A DNA stretch of 64,000 nt from Anaerolineae bacterium (GCA_022071955.1 JAJVIM010000029.1:1-64000); one strand, 5' to 3'; numbered from the stretch's first letter, positions 25,928 through 34,603 are shown. A program made the numbers and translations. The notes: generated from the sequence alone by a model not told the origin.

Positions 25928-25966
25928 CAGTAAGTTGAAAAGTATAAAACCCGGCGCAACGCACGG

Positions 25967-26656
25967 CTAGCTTTCCCGCAGGGCGTAGCCTACGCCACGC
26001 ACGGTGTGCAGCAGCCGGGGTTCATTTTGCGCTTCCAGTTTGGAACGCAAATAGCGGATATACACTTCGATAATATTGGATTCGCCGCCAAAATCGTAGC
26101 CCCAGATACGGTCGTAAATCTGGTCGCGGGTGAGTACCTGGTTGGGGTGGCGCATAAACAGCTCCAGTAAATCGTACTCTTTGGCGGTCAGTTCGATGAC
26201 CCGCTCGTTGCGCTGGGCCATGCGGGTGGTGGGGTTGAGGGTGAGATCGGCAAAGTGGAGCGGCGCATCGGATTCGATGGGGGCGCGGCGGCGGCCGAGC
26301 GCCCGCACCCGGGCCAGCAGTTCTTCAAAGGCAAAAGGTTTTACCAGGTAGTCGTCTGCGCCGGCTTCCAGCCCGGCGACCCGGTCCGGCACGGCGTCTT
26401 TGGCGGTGAGCATTAAAATAGGCGTTTGCAGCTCGGCATCCCGAATCTGGCGGCAAACAGTCAACCCGTCGAGGCCGGGCAGCATAATATCAAGGATGAT
26501 CAGATCGGGTAGTTCGCTGAAGGCCAGATCGAGGCCGGTTTCGCCGTCGACGGCTTTAATTACCGTGTAACCCTCGTGCTCCAGCCCGCGGCCAATGAAG
26601 CTGGAAATTTGAGGTTCGTCCTCAACAAGCAGGATTTTGTCGTTTATGGCAGCCAT
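25967..26656 (-). CDS. OmpR/PhoB-family response regulator
   Basis: 229 residues. Receiver with acidic pair E12/D13, phospho-acceptor D56 in LIILDIMLPG, Thr in MLTAKD and Lys in YLVKPF. A winged-helix DNA-binding domain follows, with KEYDLLELFMRHPNQVLTRD, RIWGYDF, VYIRYLRSKLE and the wing TVRGVGYAL. It should control genes in response to the downstream kinase, possibly including its own operon with murE. ATG 26656 follows GGAGAACC, and an extended -10 promoter lies upstream. Confidence 0.96.
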   Translation of the reverse strand: MAAINDKILLVEDEPQISSFIGRGLEHEGYTVIKAVDGETGLDLAFSELPDLIILDIMLPGLDGLTVCRQIRDAELQTPILMLTAKDAVPDRVAGLEAGADDYLVKPFAFEELLARVRALGRRRAPIESDAPLHFADLTLNPTTRMAQRNERVIELTAKEYDLLELFMRHPNQVLTRDQIYDRIWGYDFGGESNIIEVYIRYLRSKLEAQNEPRLLHTVRGVGYALRES

Positions 26657-26682
26657 CAGGTTCTCCGTAGTGTCATCAAAAT

Positions 26683-26710
26683 ATTATAGCAGACGGAAAG
26701 TTGACTTCAA
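26683..26710 (-). promoter_or_regulatory. Promoter of the response regulator-kinase-murE operon
   Basis: Minus strand TTGAAG (26710-26705), 16-base spacer ending TGC, TATAAT (26688-26683). The TGC gives an extended -10. It overlaps the stop codon of the upstream HEAT-like gene. Confidence 0.7.
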
Positions 26711-27450
26711 AGTAATTTTTGGCGGGCGGCGGTTACCCAGGCCGCATCCAGCCGCAGCAACCGCTGTTTTTTGAGATTTTCACGCATCACCCACTGGACG
26801 TGTTTGTTGGAGTTGGCCAGCCACTGTTCCAGCGCCGGTTTGCCTGCTTCCGGGCAGGCGGCCACGGCCACGCTCCAGCCGTAGCCCAACCCCTTGCGCA
26901 GCGCCTCGATTTCCGGGGTGAGGGCGGCGGAGCTGCCGGCCAGCGAATGGGTGACGGTGTGCAGCACGCCGAGCACCCGCTCAACGTGGGCCGGGTTGGC
27001 CAGCAGGGCCGGCTCGCACAGGGCGGCCACGGCGGCCCGCTGCACCAGCGGCGAATCGTGGCTCCACTGCTCCATTTCGGCCAGCAGGCCGTCCATATCG
27101 GCCAGCCCCCAATGCTGCAGGGCCATGGCCACGGCCTCGCGGGTGCGCCAGCGAAGGTCGGTGGCGTGGCGGCGTAAATCGGCCAGCACGGCGCGGTTGC
27201 CCTGCGCCAGCAAATTGCCCAGCCCCAGCACGCCGCAAAAGGCCAAAAATTCGGCGGGCGAGTTGACCGGCGCTTGCTCGGCGGTGAGGGCGGCGTAGCG
27301 AAAGAAGAGCGCGGCGTCGCCGGCATCGGCCACGGCCCGGGCCAGTTCCAGATTGCCGCGTGGGCCGGGCAGGCCACTTTCGGCCAGCAATAAATCGTCC
27401 CACTCCGGCAGCGAGTTTAGTTTTTGACGGTAAGCCTCTATTTTGGTCAT
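26707..27450 (-). CDS. HEAT-repeat-like all-helical protein
   Basis: 247 residues, all alpha-helical, with repeating helix pairs such as LRWRTREAVAMALQHWG and LVQRAAVAALCEP typical of HEAT/armadillo-type solenoids. No catalytic motif is visible. It starts five bases after the recF stop, so it is probably made together with RecF. A DNA-repair adaptor role is conceivable from position only; similarity to DNA alkylation repair (AlkD-like) solenoids would be the first thing to test. ATG 27450 has AAGG-type ribosome site upstream. Confidence 0.7.
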   Translation of the reverse strand: MTKIEAYRQKLNSLPEWDDLLLAESGLPGPRGNLELARAVADAGDAALFFRYAALTAEQAPVNSPAEFLAFCGVLGLGNLLAQGNRAVLADLRRHATDLRWRTREAVAMALQHWGLADMDGLLAEMEQWSHDSPLVQRAAVAALCEPALLANPAHVERVLGVLHTVTHSLAGSSAALTPEIEALRKGLGYGWSVAVAACPEAGKPALEQWLANSNKHVQWVMRENLKKQRLLRLDAAWVTAARQKLL

Positions 27451-27455
27451 CGGCC

Positions 27456-28670
27456 TTAATCCTGATGTTGAATTTGCTGCAACCGGCCGGTAGACACCTC
27501 AAACAGTTGGGCGCGCGCCCGGAAATCCGGGGCAAAATCTTCCCAATCGGTGGTAGTGAGCACGGCTTGCCCGGCCTGGTCAACAATGTCGATGATGTGG
27601 CGGCGGCGGTCGGCGTCGAGTTCGCTCATTACGTCATCGAGCAGCAGTACGGGCGTTTCGCCGGTGGATTGCTGCATGAGCGAAACTTCGGCCAGTTTGG
27701 TGCTGAGCGCCGCGGTGCGCTGCTGCCCCCGCGAGCCGTAGAGGGTCATATCAATGCCATCGACTAAAAAATGGAGGTCGTCGCGGTGGGGGCCAACCAG
27801 GGTGACACCGCGATTGATTTCTTCCGGGCGGGCTTTTTCCAGATAGGCCAAAAATGTGCGGCGCACCTCTTTGAGCGGCGGCGCGGCGGTGCTGTAGCGG
27901 GCCAGTTCATCGCCGAGCAGGGGGAGCTGGTAATTGGGCTGGGGGCGCTGGTGCGGATCAAAACTGGGGGCGTAGTGCAGCCGCAGCCCTTCCAGCCCGC
28001 CGCTGACCTCGCGGTGACGCTGGCGGGCCACGGCGTCCAGCTCGAGCACGGCGTTGTGGCGCTGCACCACCAGCACCGCGCCGTACTGGGCCAGTTGCTC
28101 GTCCCAGTAGATAAGTTGATCGGATTTGCCGCCGCGTTTGAACAGCTCTTTGAGCAGGGCGTTGCGTTGGGTGAGTACTTTGTTGTAGTGGCTCAGGGCG
28201 GCGCAGTAATCGGGGTTGATCTGGCAGAGGGTGCTATCCAGGTAGCGCCGCCGCACGCCGGGCGAGCCGGTGACCAGCTCGATGTCTTCTGGCAGGAACA
28301 TCACCGTTTTGAGCTTGCCGATGATGTCCATGGCCCGTTTTTTAGCCCCGTTCAGCCGGATGTCTTTGCGGAAATTGCCGTTTTCCCGGATAACGGTGAT
28401 GGCGATTTTAAACGGTTCGGGCCGGGCCTGCACGGTGGCTTCCAGGCGGGCAAAGGGCAGCGGCTCCTGGCGCAAAATGAGCCAGTTAATGAGCTGCTGG
28501 TCGGTGCGGGCGTGAACGCTGCGGGTGGTTGATAAAAAATAGATGGCTTCCAGCAGGTTGGTTTTGCCGTTGGCGTTATCGCCGCGCAGTAAAACGGGGC
28601 CGGGGGGCAGATCGATGGTGAGCCGGCTGTAGTTGCGGTAGTTTGTGAGCGAGAGATGGCTGATGTGCAT
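27456..28670 (-). CDS. recF: DNA replication and repair protein RecF
   Basis: 404 residues. SMC-like ATPase that loads RecA at single-strand gaps through RecFOR. Walker A is LRGDNANGKTNLLEAI, the N-terminus is MHISHLSLTNYRNY, the signature region is YGSRGQQRTAALSTKLAE, and Walker B is LLLDDVMSELD. ATG 28670 is chosen: homology starts there, and a TATAAT only seven bases upstream rules out the longer frame to 29075. dnaA, dnaN and gyrB, the common recF neighbours, are absent. Confidence 0.96.
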   Translation of the reverse strand: MHISHLSLTNYRNYSRLTIDLPPGPVLLRGDNANGKTNLLEAIYFLSTTRSVHARTDQQLINWLILRQEPLPFARLEATVQARPEPFKIAITVIRENGNFRKDIRLNGAKKRAMDIIGKLKTVMFLPEDIELVTGSPGVRRRYLDSTLCQINPDYCAALSHYNKVLTQRNALLKELFKRGGKSDQLIYWDEQLAQYGAVLVVQRHNAVLELDAVARQRHREVSGGLEGLRLHYAPSFDPHQRPQPNYQLPLLGDELARYSTAAPPLKEVRRTFLAYLEKARPEEINRGVTLVGPHRDDLHFLVDGIDMTLYGSRGQQRTAALSTKLAEVSLMQQSTGETPVLLLDDVMSELDADRRRHIIDIVDQAGQAVLTTTDWEDFAPDFRARAQLFEVSTGRLQQIQHQD

Positions 28671-28677
28671 AAAATGA

Positions 28678-28686
28678 ATTATAACA
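28678..28686 (-). promoter_or_regulatory. Extended -10 promoter abutting the recF start codon
   Basis: Minus strand TGT followed by TATAAT (28683-28678), seven bases before ATG 28670. A transcript would start at or beside the ATG, implying a leaderless mRNA. Confidence 0.55.
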
Positions 28687-28805
28687 CGGTTTGGAGTGAG
28701 ACTGTAAAAACAGAGGTTGCGGCACGGTAACGAAGGAAGTTTTGTGGGTTGAGTGATGAGTTTTAAGTTTTGAGGTTCCCGTAGGGGGCCTTTGGCTCTA
28801 AGTTC

Positions 28806-28892
28806 GTGTTGCGCAGGGTCGCAGGGTCGCAGGGTCGCAAGGTTGCAGGGTTGCAATTCTCTGGATTCTGTACTCTGGATTCTGGATTCTAC
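28806..28892. repeat. Short tandem repeats between pfkB-like gene and recF
   Basis: About five copies of an 8-base GGGTCGCA-like unit (about 28814-28855) followed by imperfect copies of CTGGATTCT (about 28859-28890). No gene is seen in the 233-bp gap. Confidence 0.65.
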
Positions 28893-28903
28893 TTTCAGAG
28901 GCG

Positions 28904-29899
28904 TTAAATTTGCTTTTGGAGTTGTTTGAGCCGGGCCTGTGCCTGGGCACGGGATACGTTGAGGGCGTGCAGCCCGCCAAACCCTTCGATGATGAACGAG
29001 GCCGAAACCGTGCCGTACAGCGCCGCCAGCACAATATCGCCGGTTTCGGTGTAGCCCACGGAAAAGCCACCGCAAAACGAATCGCCGGCGCCGGTCAGGT
29101 CGTCTACGTTGGCCGGGTAGGGCGGAATTTGGGCAAACAGGTTGCGGTCGCGATCAAAAATGGCCGCGCCGTGATCACCCTGTTTAATGACCACCAGTCG
29201 CGGGCCGCGGGCGGCGATGGCCCGGCAAAAGGCTTCCGGCTCGTGGCCGGGCAGCAGGCTTTCGGCTTCGGCTTCGCTGGGCATAAACGCATTTACCCGG
29301 CGCAGTAATTTGAGCAGGTCCGGCGCATTGAGGTTGCCGGCCAGGGGGTAGGGCAAAATATCCACCGACACAAAAATGTGGGGTTTGGTCTCTAAAAAGT
29401 CAATCCAGGCCAGAATGGTTTCCAACCGCATGGGGCAAATGTGAATAGATTCAACCTCCAGCAGGTGCGGCGGCACTTCGTGGGGCAGCGGTGAATTGCG
29501 CAAATGAACCTGCCGGGCGGCTTCGCTAAAAGCAGCGGCCTCGGCCTGGCTTAGCGGCACGCTGCTGTAGGGGCTGGGCGTGAGCAGGACCACTTCTGTG
29601 TTGCGGGAAAAGTAGCGGCGATAACCACTGGCCTCGTAAATTGTCCAGGCCCGCATGGTTTCTTCGTCTTTGGCCACCAGCCGGCCGGTGTCGATGCTGC
29701 TGCCGGCCAGGGTGTCGGTGTAAGCGGCGGGCCAATCGTAGCCAATCACCGCTACAATGCCCACCGCCGCCGACCAGAGGCTGGCCCCCACCGAGGCGTA
29801 CAGGGCATTGCCGCCGGGCGCGGCCATGCTGGTGCGGCCATCGGCGTAAACGGTATCGTTGAGAGCTAAACTGCCAATGCAAAGATGTTTGGTGGCCAA
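28904..29899 (-). CDS. PfkB-family carbohydrate/nucleoside kinase
   Basis: 331 residues of the ribokinase superfamily. The N-terminal APGGNALYASVGASLW substrate-binding motif and the C-terminal DDLTGAGDSFCGGFSVGY motif with the catalytic Asp are clear. The substrate is unknown; the sequence resembles sugar kinases with a lid more than adenosine or tagatose kinases, but I cannot choose. TTG 29899 is taken as the start: GGAGG lies five bases upstream, while ATG 29932 would run through that ribosome site. Confidence 0.88.
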   Translation of the reverse strand: MATKHLCIGSLALNDTVYADGRTSMAAPGGNALYASVGASLWSAAVGIVAVIGYDWPAAYTDTLAGSSIDTGRLVAKDEETMRAWTIYEASGYRRYFSRNTEVVLLTPSPYSSVPLSQAEAAAFSEAARQVHLRNSPLPHEVPPHLLEVESIHICPMRLETILAWIDFLETKPHIFVSVDILPYPLAGNLNAPDLLKLLRRVNAFMPSEAEAESLLPGHEPEAFCRAIAARGPRLVVIKQGDHGAAIFDRDRNLFAQIPPYPANVDDLTGAGDSFCGGFSVGYTETGDIVLAALYGTVSASFIIEGFGGLHALNVSRAQAQARLKQLQKQI

Positions 29900-29992
29900 C
29901 TTTTCCTCCGGCAACAGCCCGCAGGATAACACGAGTTGGGCGCAGAGTCAATGTAATTGACGGGCTATTCGATTTTGCTATTACCCTGCTTT

Positions 29993-30021
29993 TTGCTTCA
30001 AGGTCTCAGGTGGTTTATAAT
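29993..30021 (+). promoter_or_regulatory. Sigma-70-like promoter of the BMP-PhnD transport operon
   Basis: TTGCTT (29993-29998), 17-base spacer, TATAAT (30016-30021). This places the start near base 30028 and gives a leader of about 198 bases before ATG 30226. Confidence 0.75.
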
Positions 30022-30225
30022 AGCCAAGTCTCCCGTTTGTGTTATGTATCACACGGCAGCGCCAGTTAGCAGTAGTTTTGCACATCGATAAATTCTCAAT
30101 CAGCATTTAAACTCAGACAACCGAATAAAAACAGATAAGGAGGTGATTTACAGGACGAACACTTGATTTTAGTAATGGTACAAATAGTCACACTTTTCTG
30201 AAATCGATTTTGGAGGAGAACCAAA
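30022..30225 (+). promoter_or_regulatory. Long 5' leader with a full-length Shine-Dalgarno and a possible mini-ORF
   Basis: No annotated gene fits here. At 30137-30147 is AAGGAGGTGAT, an 11-base match to the 16S anti-Shine-Dalgarno, 78 bases upstream of the real start and not followed by a start codon at normal spacing. A mini-ORF of 8 codons (ATG 30175 to TGA 30201), or 12 codons from TTG 30163, lies downstream. The working ribosome site GGAGGAG (about 30211-30217) precedes ATG 30226. I recognise no known riboswitch. Confidence 0.5.
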
Positions 30226-32238
30226 ATGATTAAACGTCTGTTAGTTTTACTTAGTTTGCTGATGGTGATTGTGGTTGTTGCCGCCTGTGGCGGCGCCGCA
30301 ACTCCGGCCCCGCAAGCCCCGGCGGCAACCGAAGCCCCGAAAGAAGAAGCCAAAACTGAAGCTCCGGCCGCAACTGAAGCGCCCAAAGAAGAAGCCAAAG
30401 CCGAAGAACCGGCCGCAGCGGCCAAAAAGAAATTTGGCGAAGTTACCGACGTGGGCGGGATTGACGACCGCGGCTTTAACCAGTTGGCCTGGGACGGTCT
30501 GGTTCGCGTCGGCAAAGATTTTGGCGCCGATGTCCAGTACCTGGAAAGCCAGCAGCAAACCGACTACGAAAAGAATATCAATGAATTTATCAACCAGGGT
30601 TACAACGGGATTGTGACCGTGGGCTTTTTGCTGGGTGACGCCACCAAAGCAGCTTCTGAAGCCAACCCGGATATCCCCTTTGCCATTGTTGACTTCCCCA
30701 GCCAAACCTCCGGCGATATGGGGCTGCTGTTTAATGTCGATGAACCGTCATTTATGGCCGGCTATCTGGCTGCCGGGATGACCCAAACCGGCACCGTTTG
30801 CACCTATGGCGGCATCAAAATTCCGCCGGTGGTTGCCTTTATGGTGGGTTTTGAAAACGGCGTGAAATATTACAACGAGCAAAAAGGCACCAGCGTGAAA
30901 GTGCTGGGCTGGAAAACCGATCCGGCTGCTGAAGGCGGCGGCGACGGTTCCTTTACCGGCAACTTTGAAAGCCTGGATGATGGCCGCAGCTTTGCCGAAA
31001 ACTTCTTTGATGAAGGCTGCGATATTATTTATCCGATCGCCGGCCCGGTTGGTTTGGGTTCCGCGGCGGCGGCGCAGGATCGCGGTTTCGCCGTGATCGG
31101 GGTAGACGCCGACCTGACTCAGTCTAACCCCGATGCCAAAGAAGTGTACATCACCAGTGTGCTCAAGAAAATTGACGTGGCCGTGTACGAAGCCGTCAAA
31201 CGCATGAACGATGGCACCTTTGAAGGCGGCACCAACTACATCAGCACCCTGGCCAACGACGGCGTCGGGCTGGCTCCCTACCACGATTGGGAAGGCAAAG
31301 TTCCGGCCGAGCTGACCGCCGAAATTGAAACGATCAAACAGGGCATCATCGACGGCTCGATCAAGACCGGCTGGCCGGTTGAAGCCGCTCCGGCTGAAGA
31401 AGCCGCGCCCGCCGAAGGCGAAGCAATGGCCAGCGATGTTAGCCTGGTTATGTCCTTTGTACCCTCCGGTGATACCGAAGAAATTTTGGCTTCCGGTGAT
31501 GAACTGGCCAAAATGGTTGCCGAACGCACCGGCTACGCGGTTGAATCCAACGTAGCCACCAGCTTTGCCGCCGTCATCGAAGCGATGGGCGCCGGCAACG
31601 CGCAAGTTGGCTGGCTGAACACCTTTGGCTACATTCTGGCCCACGAAAAATACGGTGTGGATGTGGCCCTGGCCACCGAACGCTTTGGCAGCACCACCTA
31701 CAAAGGCCAGATCATTACCCGCAAAGACAGCGGCATCGAAACCATTGCCGACCTGAAAGACAAAACCTTCTGCCGCCCTGACCCGCTGTCAACCTCTGGC
31801 TGGATCATCCCCAGCATTACCATGCAGGCCGAAGGGCTGGATGTGACCAAAGACATCAAAGTGACCGATGTTGGTTCGCACAACAACGTTGTCGCCGCGG
31901 TGTACAACGGCGAATGTGATGCCGGCGCCACCTACGTGGATGCTCGCGGCACCATTGAAGCCGACTTCCCGGATGTGAAGGACGTTGTGGTTGTGATTAA
32001 AGAATCGGCCGACATCCCCAACGACACCGTGAGCTTTGCCAAAGACGTGCCGGACGATGTTCGCAAAGCCGTAACCGACGCGCTGCTGGACATTGCCCAA
32101 ACCGACGATGGTAAAGCCGCTCTTGAACAACTGTACGAGATCAGCGGGCTGCAGCCGGTAGACGATTCCTTCTACGATGCTTTCCGCGCCGATCTGGACG
32201 CGGCCGGCGTTAGCATTGAAGATTTGCAGCAGGAATAA
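30226..32238 (+). CDS. Fusion lipoprotein: BMP/PnrA nucleoside-binding domain plus PhnD phosphonate-binding domain
   Basis: 670 residues. Signal peptide ending VVVAAC with lipidated C21, an Ala/Pro/Glu/Lys linker (about 22-68), then a BMP-family fold (about 70-385) with DDRGFNQLAWDGL, GLLFNVDEPSFMAGYLAAGM, VVAFMVGFENG, IYPIAGPVGLGSAAAA, VIGVDADLTQ and VLKKIDVAVYEAV. A second Glu/Ala/Pro linker (about 386-401) joins it to a PhnD-type domain (about 402-670) with VMSFVPSGDTEEI, ATSFAAVIEAMGAGNAQVGW, DPLSTSGWIIPSI and NGECDAGATYVDAR. The two halves belong to different ABC families normally encoded separately. phnC, two phnE and nucleoside-type ABC genes follow and no separate phnD is present, so this one lipoprotein probably feeds both importers. 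Confidence 0.93.
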   Translation: MIKRLLVLLSLLMVIVVVAACGGAATPAPQAPAATEAPKEEAKTEAPAATEAPKEEAKAEEPAAAAKKKFGEVTDVGGIDDRGFNQLAWDGLVRVGKDFGADVQYLESQQQTDYEKNINEFINQGYNGIVTVGFLLGDATKAASEANPDIPFAIVDFPSQTSGDMGLLFNVDEPSFMAGYLAAGMTQTGTVCTYGGIKIPPVVAFMVGFENGVKYYNEQKGTSVKVLGWKTDPAAEGGGDGSFTGNFESLDDGRSFAENFFDEGCDIIYPIAGPVGLGSAAAAQDRGFAVIGVDADLTQSNPDAKEVYITSVLKKIDVAVYEAVKRMNDGTFEGGTNYISTLANDGVGLAPYHDWEGKVPAELTAEIETIKQGIIDGSIKTGWPVEAAPAEEAAPAEGEAMASDVSLVMSFVPSGDTEEILASGDELAKMVAERTGYAVESNVATSFAAVIEAMGAGNAQVGWLNTFGYILAHEKYGVDVALATERFGSTTYKGQIITRKDSGIETIADLKDKTFCRPDPLSTSGWIIPSITMQAEGLDVTKDIKVTDVGSHNNVVAAVYNGECDAGATYVDARGTIEADFPDVKDVVVVIKESADIPNDTVSFAKDVPDDVRKAVTDALLDIAQTDDGKAALEQLYEISGLQPVDDSFYDAFRADLDAAGVSIEDLQQE

Positions 32239-32264
32239 TTCTCCCGCTCAAAAGATTGTGATTT

Positions 32265-32302
32265 GGGGGGAGGGGAGCCAGTCTTCCCTCCCCCTTTATT
32301 TT
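32265..32302 (+). terminator. Terminator or attenuator between the binding protein and phnC
   Basis: G-rich arm (32265-32276) pairs with TCCCTCCCCC (32285-32294), followed by TTTATTTT. A partial terminator here would give more binding lipoprotein than transporter subunits. Confidence 0.7.
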
Positions 32303-32405
32303 AGTAAGCACAATTTTCCCCTGCCGGTGCTTTGGGTTGACCATCTCCCAACCCGGTTGCAACCGGCAAACTTGCCAAATTCTCTATAAGCCCAAAGAGG
32401 TGCCT

Positions 32406-33164
32406 ATGCTAGAAATCAAGAACCTGTCTAAAGTTTATGCCGACGGAACCCGGGCGCTGAATAAAGTTTCGTTTTCGGTGGCCGATGGTGAATTTTTGGT
32501 GGTGATTGGCTTGAGTGGTTCCGGCAAAAGTACGCTGCTGCGCTGTATTAACCGCCTGATTGAACCCACCTCCGGCGATATTATTCTGGATGGCGTTAAT
32601 ATTACCCGGGCCTCGTCCAGCGAACTGCGCCACATCCGGCGTGACATCGGCATGATTTTTCAGCATTTCAACCTGGTTAAACGTTCCAGCGTAATGCGCA
32701 ACGTGCTGGCCGGCCGATTGGGCTATGTTAACCCCTGGCTGAGTATGGTGGGTGTTTTCCCCAAAGAAGAAAGAGAACGAGCGCGCCAGGCCCTGCGCAC
32801 AGTCGGTATTCTTGATAAAGCCGATAATCGGGCCGATGCGCTGTCTGGGGGACAGCAGCAGCGGGTAGGTATTGCCCGGGCTTTGATGCAGGAGCCGAAG
32901 CTGCTGTTGGCCGATGAGCCGGTTTCGGCCCTGGACCCGGCCACATCCCATTCGGTGCTGAAATACGTGGAGCAAATCAACAAAGACCAGGGCGTGACCG
33001 TTATTTGCAGTCTCCATTTTTTGAGTCTGGCTCGAACATATGCCACCCGCATCATCGCTTTGAAGGATGGCAACATGATGTTTGACGGTTCGCCGCGAGA
33101 CATCGACGAGGTACGCTTTAAAGAAATTTATGGTGAAGACGCCGTTGAGGTTGAAATCAACTAG
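32406..33164 (+). CDS. phnC: Phosphonate-type ABC transporter ATPase PhnC
   Basis: 252 residues. Walker A GLSGSGKSTLLRC, Q-loop MIFQHFNLVKR, signature ALSGGQQQRVGIARALMQ, Walker B LLLADEPVSALDP, and the switch His in ICSLHFLSLA. The FNLVKRSSVMRNVLAGRLGY segment is typical of PhnC. It powers the PhnE permeases that follow. ATG 32406 with AAAGAGGTG upstream is chosen; the frame from 32337 adds non-homologous residues over the leader. Confidence 0.96.
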   Translation: MLEIKNLSKVYADGTRALNKVSFSVADGEFLVVIGLSGSGKSTLLRCINRLIEPTSGDIILDGVNITRASSSELRHIRRDIGMIFQHFNLVKRSSVMRNVLAGRLGYVNPWLSMVGVFPKEERERARQALRTVGILDKADNRADALSGGQQQRVGIARALMQEPKLLLADEPVSALDPATSHSVLKYVEQINKDQGVTVICSLHFLSLARTYATRIIALKDGNMMFDGSPRDIDEVRFKEIYGEDAVEVEIN

Positions 33165-33179
33165 CGCAAGGATTTTGAA

Positions 33180-34595
33180 ATGGCAAATGACAACGAGTCT
33201 GCCTCCGGCCCGTCACCGCAAAAAGTAAATAGCCCCGCCCTGGCGGCAGGGTTGTCGTTATTGGTGCCGGGGTTGGGCCAACTGCTGTTGGGACAACGCA
33301 ACCGGGCGCTGGCCCTGTTTTTATCGATACTGATTTCCGGGCTGGTTATCTGGTGGCAATCTCTGACTGGCCTGTACCTGTTTCTGGCTTTTGTCTGGTT
33401 GTGGAATATTTGGGATGCTTTCAACCTGGCCAAAACTATCAGGTTGTCGTATTTTCCGCCGCTGCTGGCCACGCTGATTATTATATATTCTGCCGGCTGG
33501 GTGATTACCCAAATTGAGCCGCAAAAATTACTGGAACAGGCGCACCGCGCCGCGCCGGTGGTGCAGGGTATGCTCAACCCGGATTTTATTGAGCGCGAGT
33601 CAGAATCGCGCAAAGAGCGTGGCCCGTTTGAAATCCCCTGTTCGGCCAATCCCCCCTCCGCCACCACTACTCTGGCTTCCGGGGCAACTCTCACCCTGTC
33701 TGAATCCTGCGGCGCGGTGGGTGATACGCTACAGATTGAAGGGCGTGGTTTTTGGCCCAATGTTGAAACCGAAATGTGGTGGGCTAACCCTATTGGTCAG
33801 GAGCAGCGGCTGGCCCGCGATGGCCGGCAAATCATTGTGCTCACCGACGAGGCCGGCAATTTTTCGGCCCAGGTTGTAGTGCCGCAGGCGGTGCCACTGA
33901 GCCACGAAACCGGTGAGGCGCAGCGCCACGCGGTGCAGATTATCCAAACCCGGGTGATTGGCGGCTGGCAGCTCAGCAATAACGGCCAGTTGGTGCTGGC
34001 CAAAATGGCCGAAACCCTGGCCATCGCGTTGATGGCCACAACTTTTTCGGTGTTGCTGGCGGTGCCGCTGAGCTTTGTTGCGGCTCGCAACCTGATGAGC
34101 AGCAACAAGCTGACCTATGCTATCTATTATATCGTGCGGACCATCCTCAATATAGTGCGCTCCATTGAGTCGCTCATTATTGCCATTGTGTTTGTGGTGT
34201 GGGTGGGGTTAGGTCCCTTTGCCGGGGTAATGGCCCTCACCATTCACTCCATTGCGGCGCTGGGCAAACTCTACTCTGAGCAGGTGGAAAGCATTGATTT
34301 TGGCCCCATCGATGCGATTCGGTCAACCGGCGCTAACTGGTGGCAAATGGTCATTTATGCCGTGCTGCCGCAGGTAGTGGCGCCGTTTTTGGCGTTTACT
34401 ATCTATCGCTGGGATATTAACGTGCGGATGTCAACAATTTTGGGTTTTGTTGGCGGCGGTGGTATTGGTTTTTTGATTGTGCAGTGGCAGCGCTTGAGCG
34501 AATGGAACGCCATCGGCGCTGCGTTCTGGTCGATTATGGTGATTGTGGCAATTCTGGATTACGTTAGTGCAAAAGCACGTGAGCGGTTGGCGTGA
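33180..34595 (+). CDS. phnE: PhnE-like phosphonate-type ABC permease with extra N-terminal membrane and beta-domain
   Basis: 471 residues, much longer than the usual PhnE of about 260. The N-terminal part has three to four hydrophobic segments (about 20-120) starting GLSLLVPGLGQLLLGQ. Next comes an extracytoplasmic beta-rich domain (about 155-265) with two Cys (FEIPC and SESCG) and VGDTLQIEGRGFWPN. The canonical permease core follows: ETLAIALMATTFSVLLAVPL, the EAA loop DAIRSTGANWWQMVIYAVLPQ and the GFVGGGGIGF motif. It forms the channel with the next gene and PhnC. ATG 33180 follows AAGGA, 15 bp after phnC. Confidence 0.92.
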   Translation: MANDNESASGPSPQKVNSPALAAGLSLLVPGLGQLLLGQRNRALALFLSILISGLVIWWQSLTGLYLFLAFVWLWNIWDAFNLAKTIRLSYFPPLLATLIIIYSAGWVITQIEPQKLLEQAHRAAPVVQGMLNPDFIERESESRKERGPFEIPCSANPPSATTTLASGATLTLSESCGAVGDTLQIEGRGFWPNVETEMWWANPIGQEQRLARDGRQIIVLTDEAGNFSAQVVVPQAVPLSHETGEAQRHAVQIIQTRVIGGWQLSNNGQLVLAKMAETLAIALMATTFSVLLAVPLSFVAARNLMSSNKLTYAIYYIVRTILNIVRSIESLIIAIVFVVWVGLGPFAGVMALTIHSIAALGKLYSEQVESIDFGPIDAIRSTGANWWQMVIYAVLPQVVAPFLAFTIYRWDINVRMSTILGFVGGGGIGFLIVQWQRLSEWNAIGAAFWSIMVIVAILDYVSAKARERLA

Positions 34596-34603
34596 GGTAC
34601 AGT

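Noticed and set aside
28671..29075. Extension of the recF frame upstream of 28670
   Set aside because: It runs through tandem repeats and a -10 element; RecF homology begins at ATG 28670.
30748..31644. 298-residue minus-strand frame under the fusion lipoprotein
   Set aside because: It has no homology and is a shadow of the high-GC3 BMP coding region.
32238..33180. Frameshift that split a normal phnD from the BMP gene or joined the two by sequencing error
   Set aside because: The fusion frame is open for 670 codons with a Glu/Ala/Pro linker between domains and normal codon use, so a true fusion is more likely, though read data would be needed to be sure.
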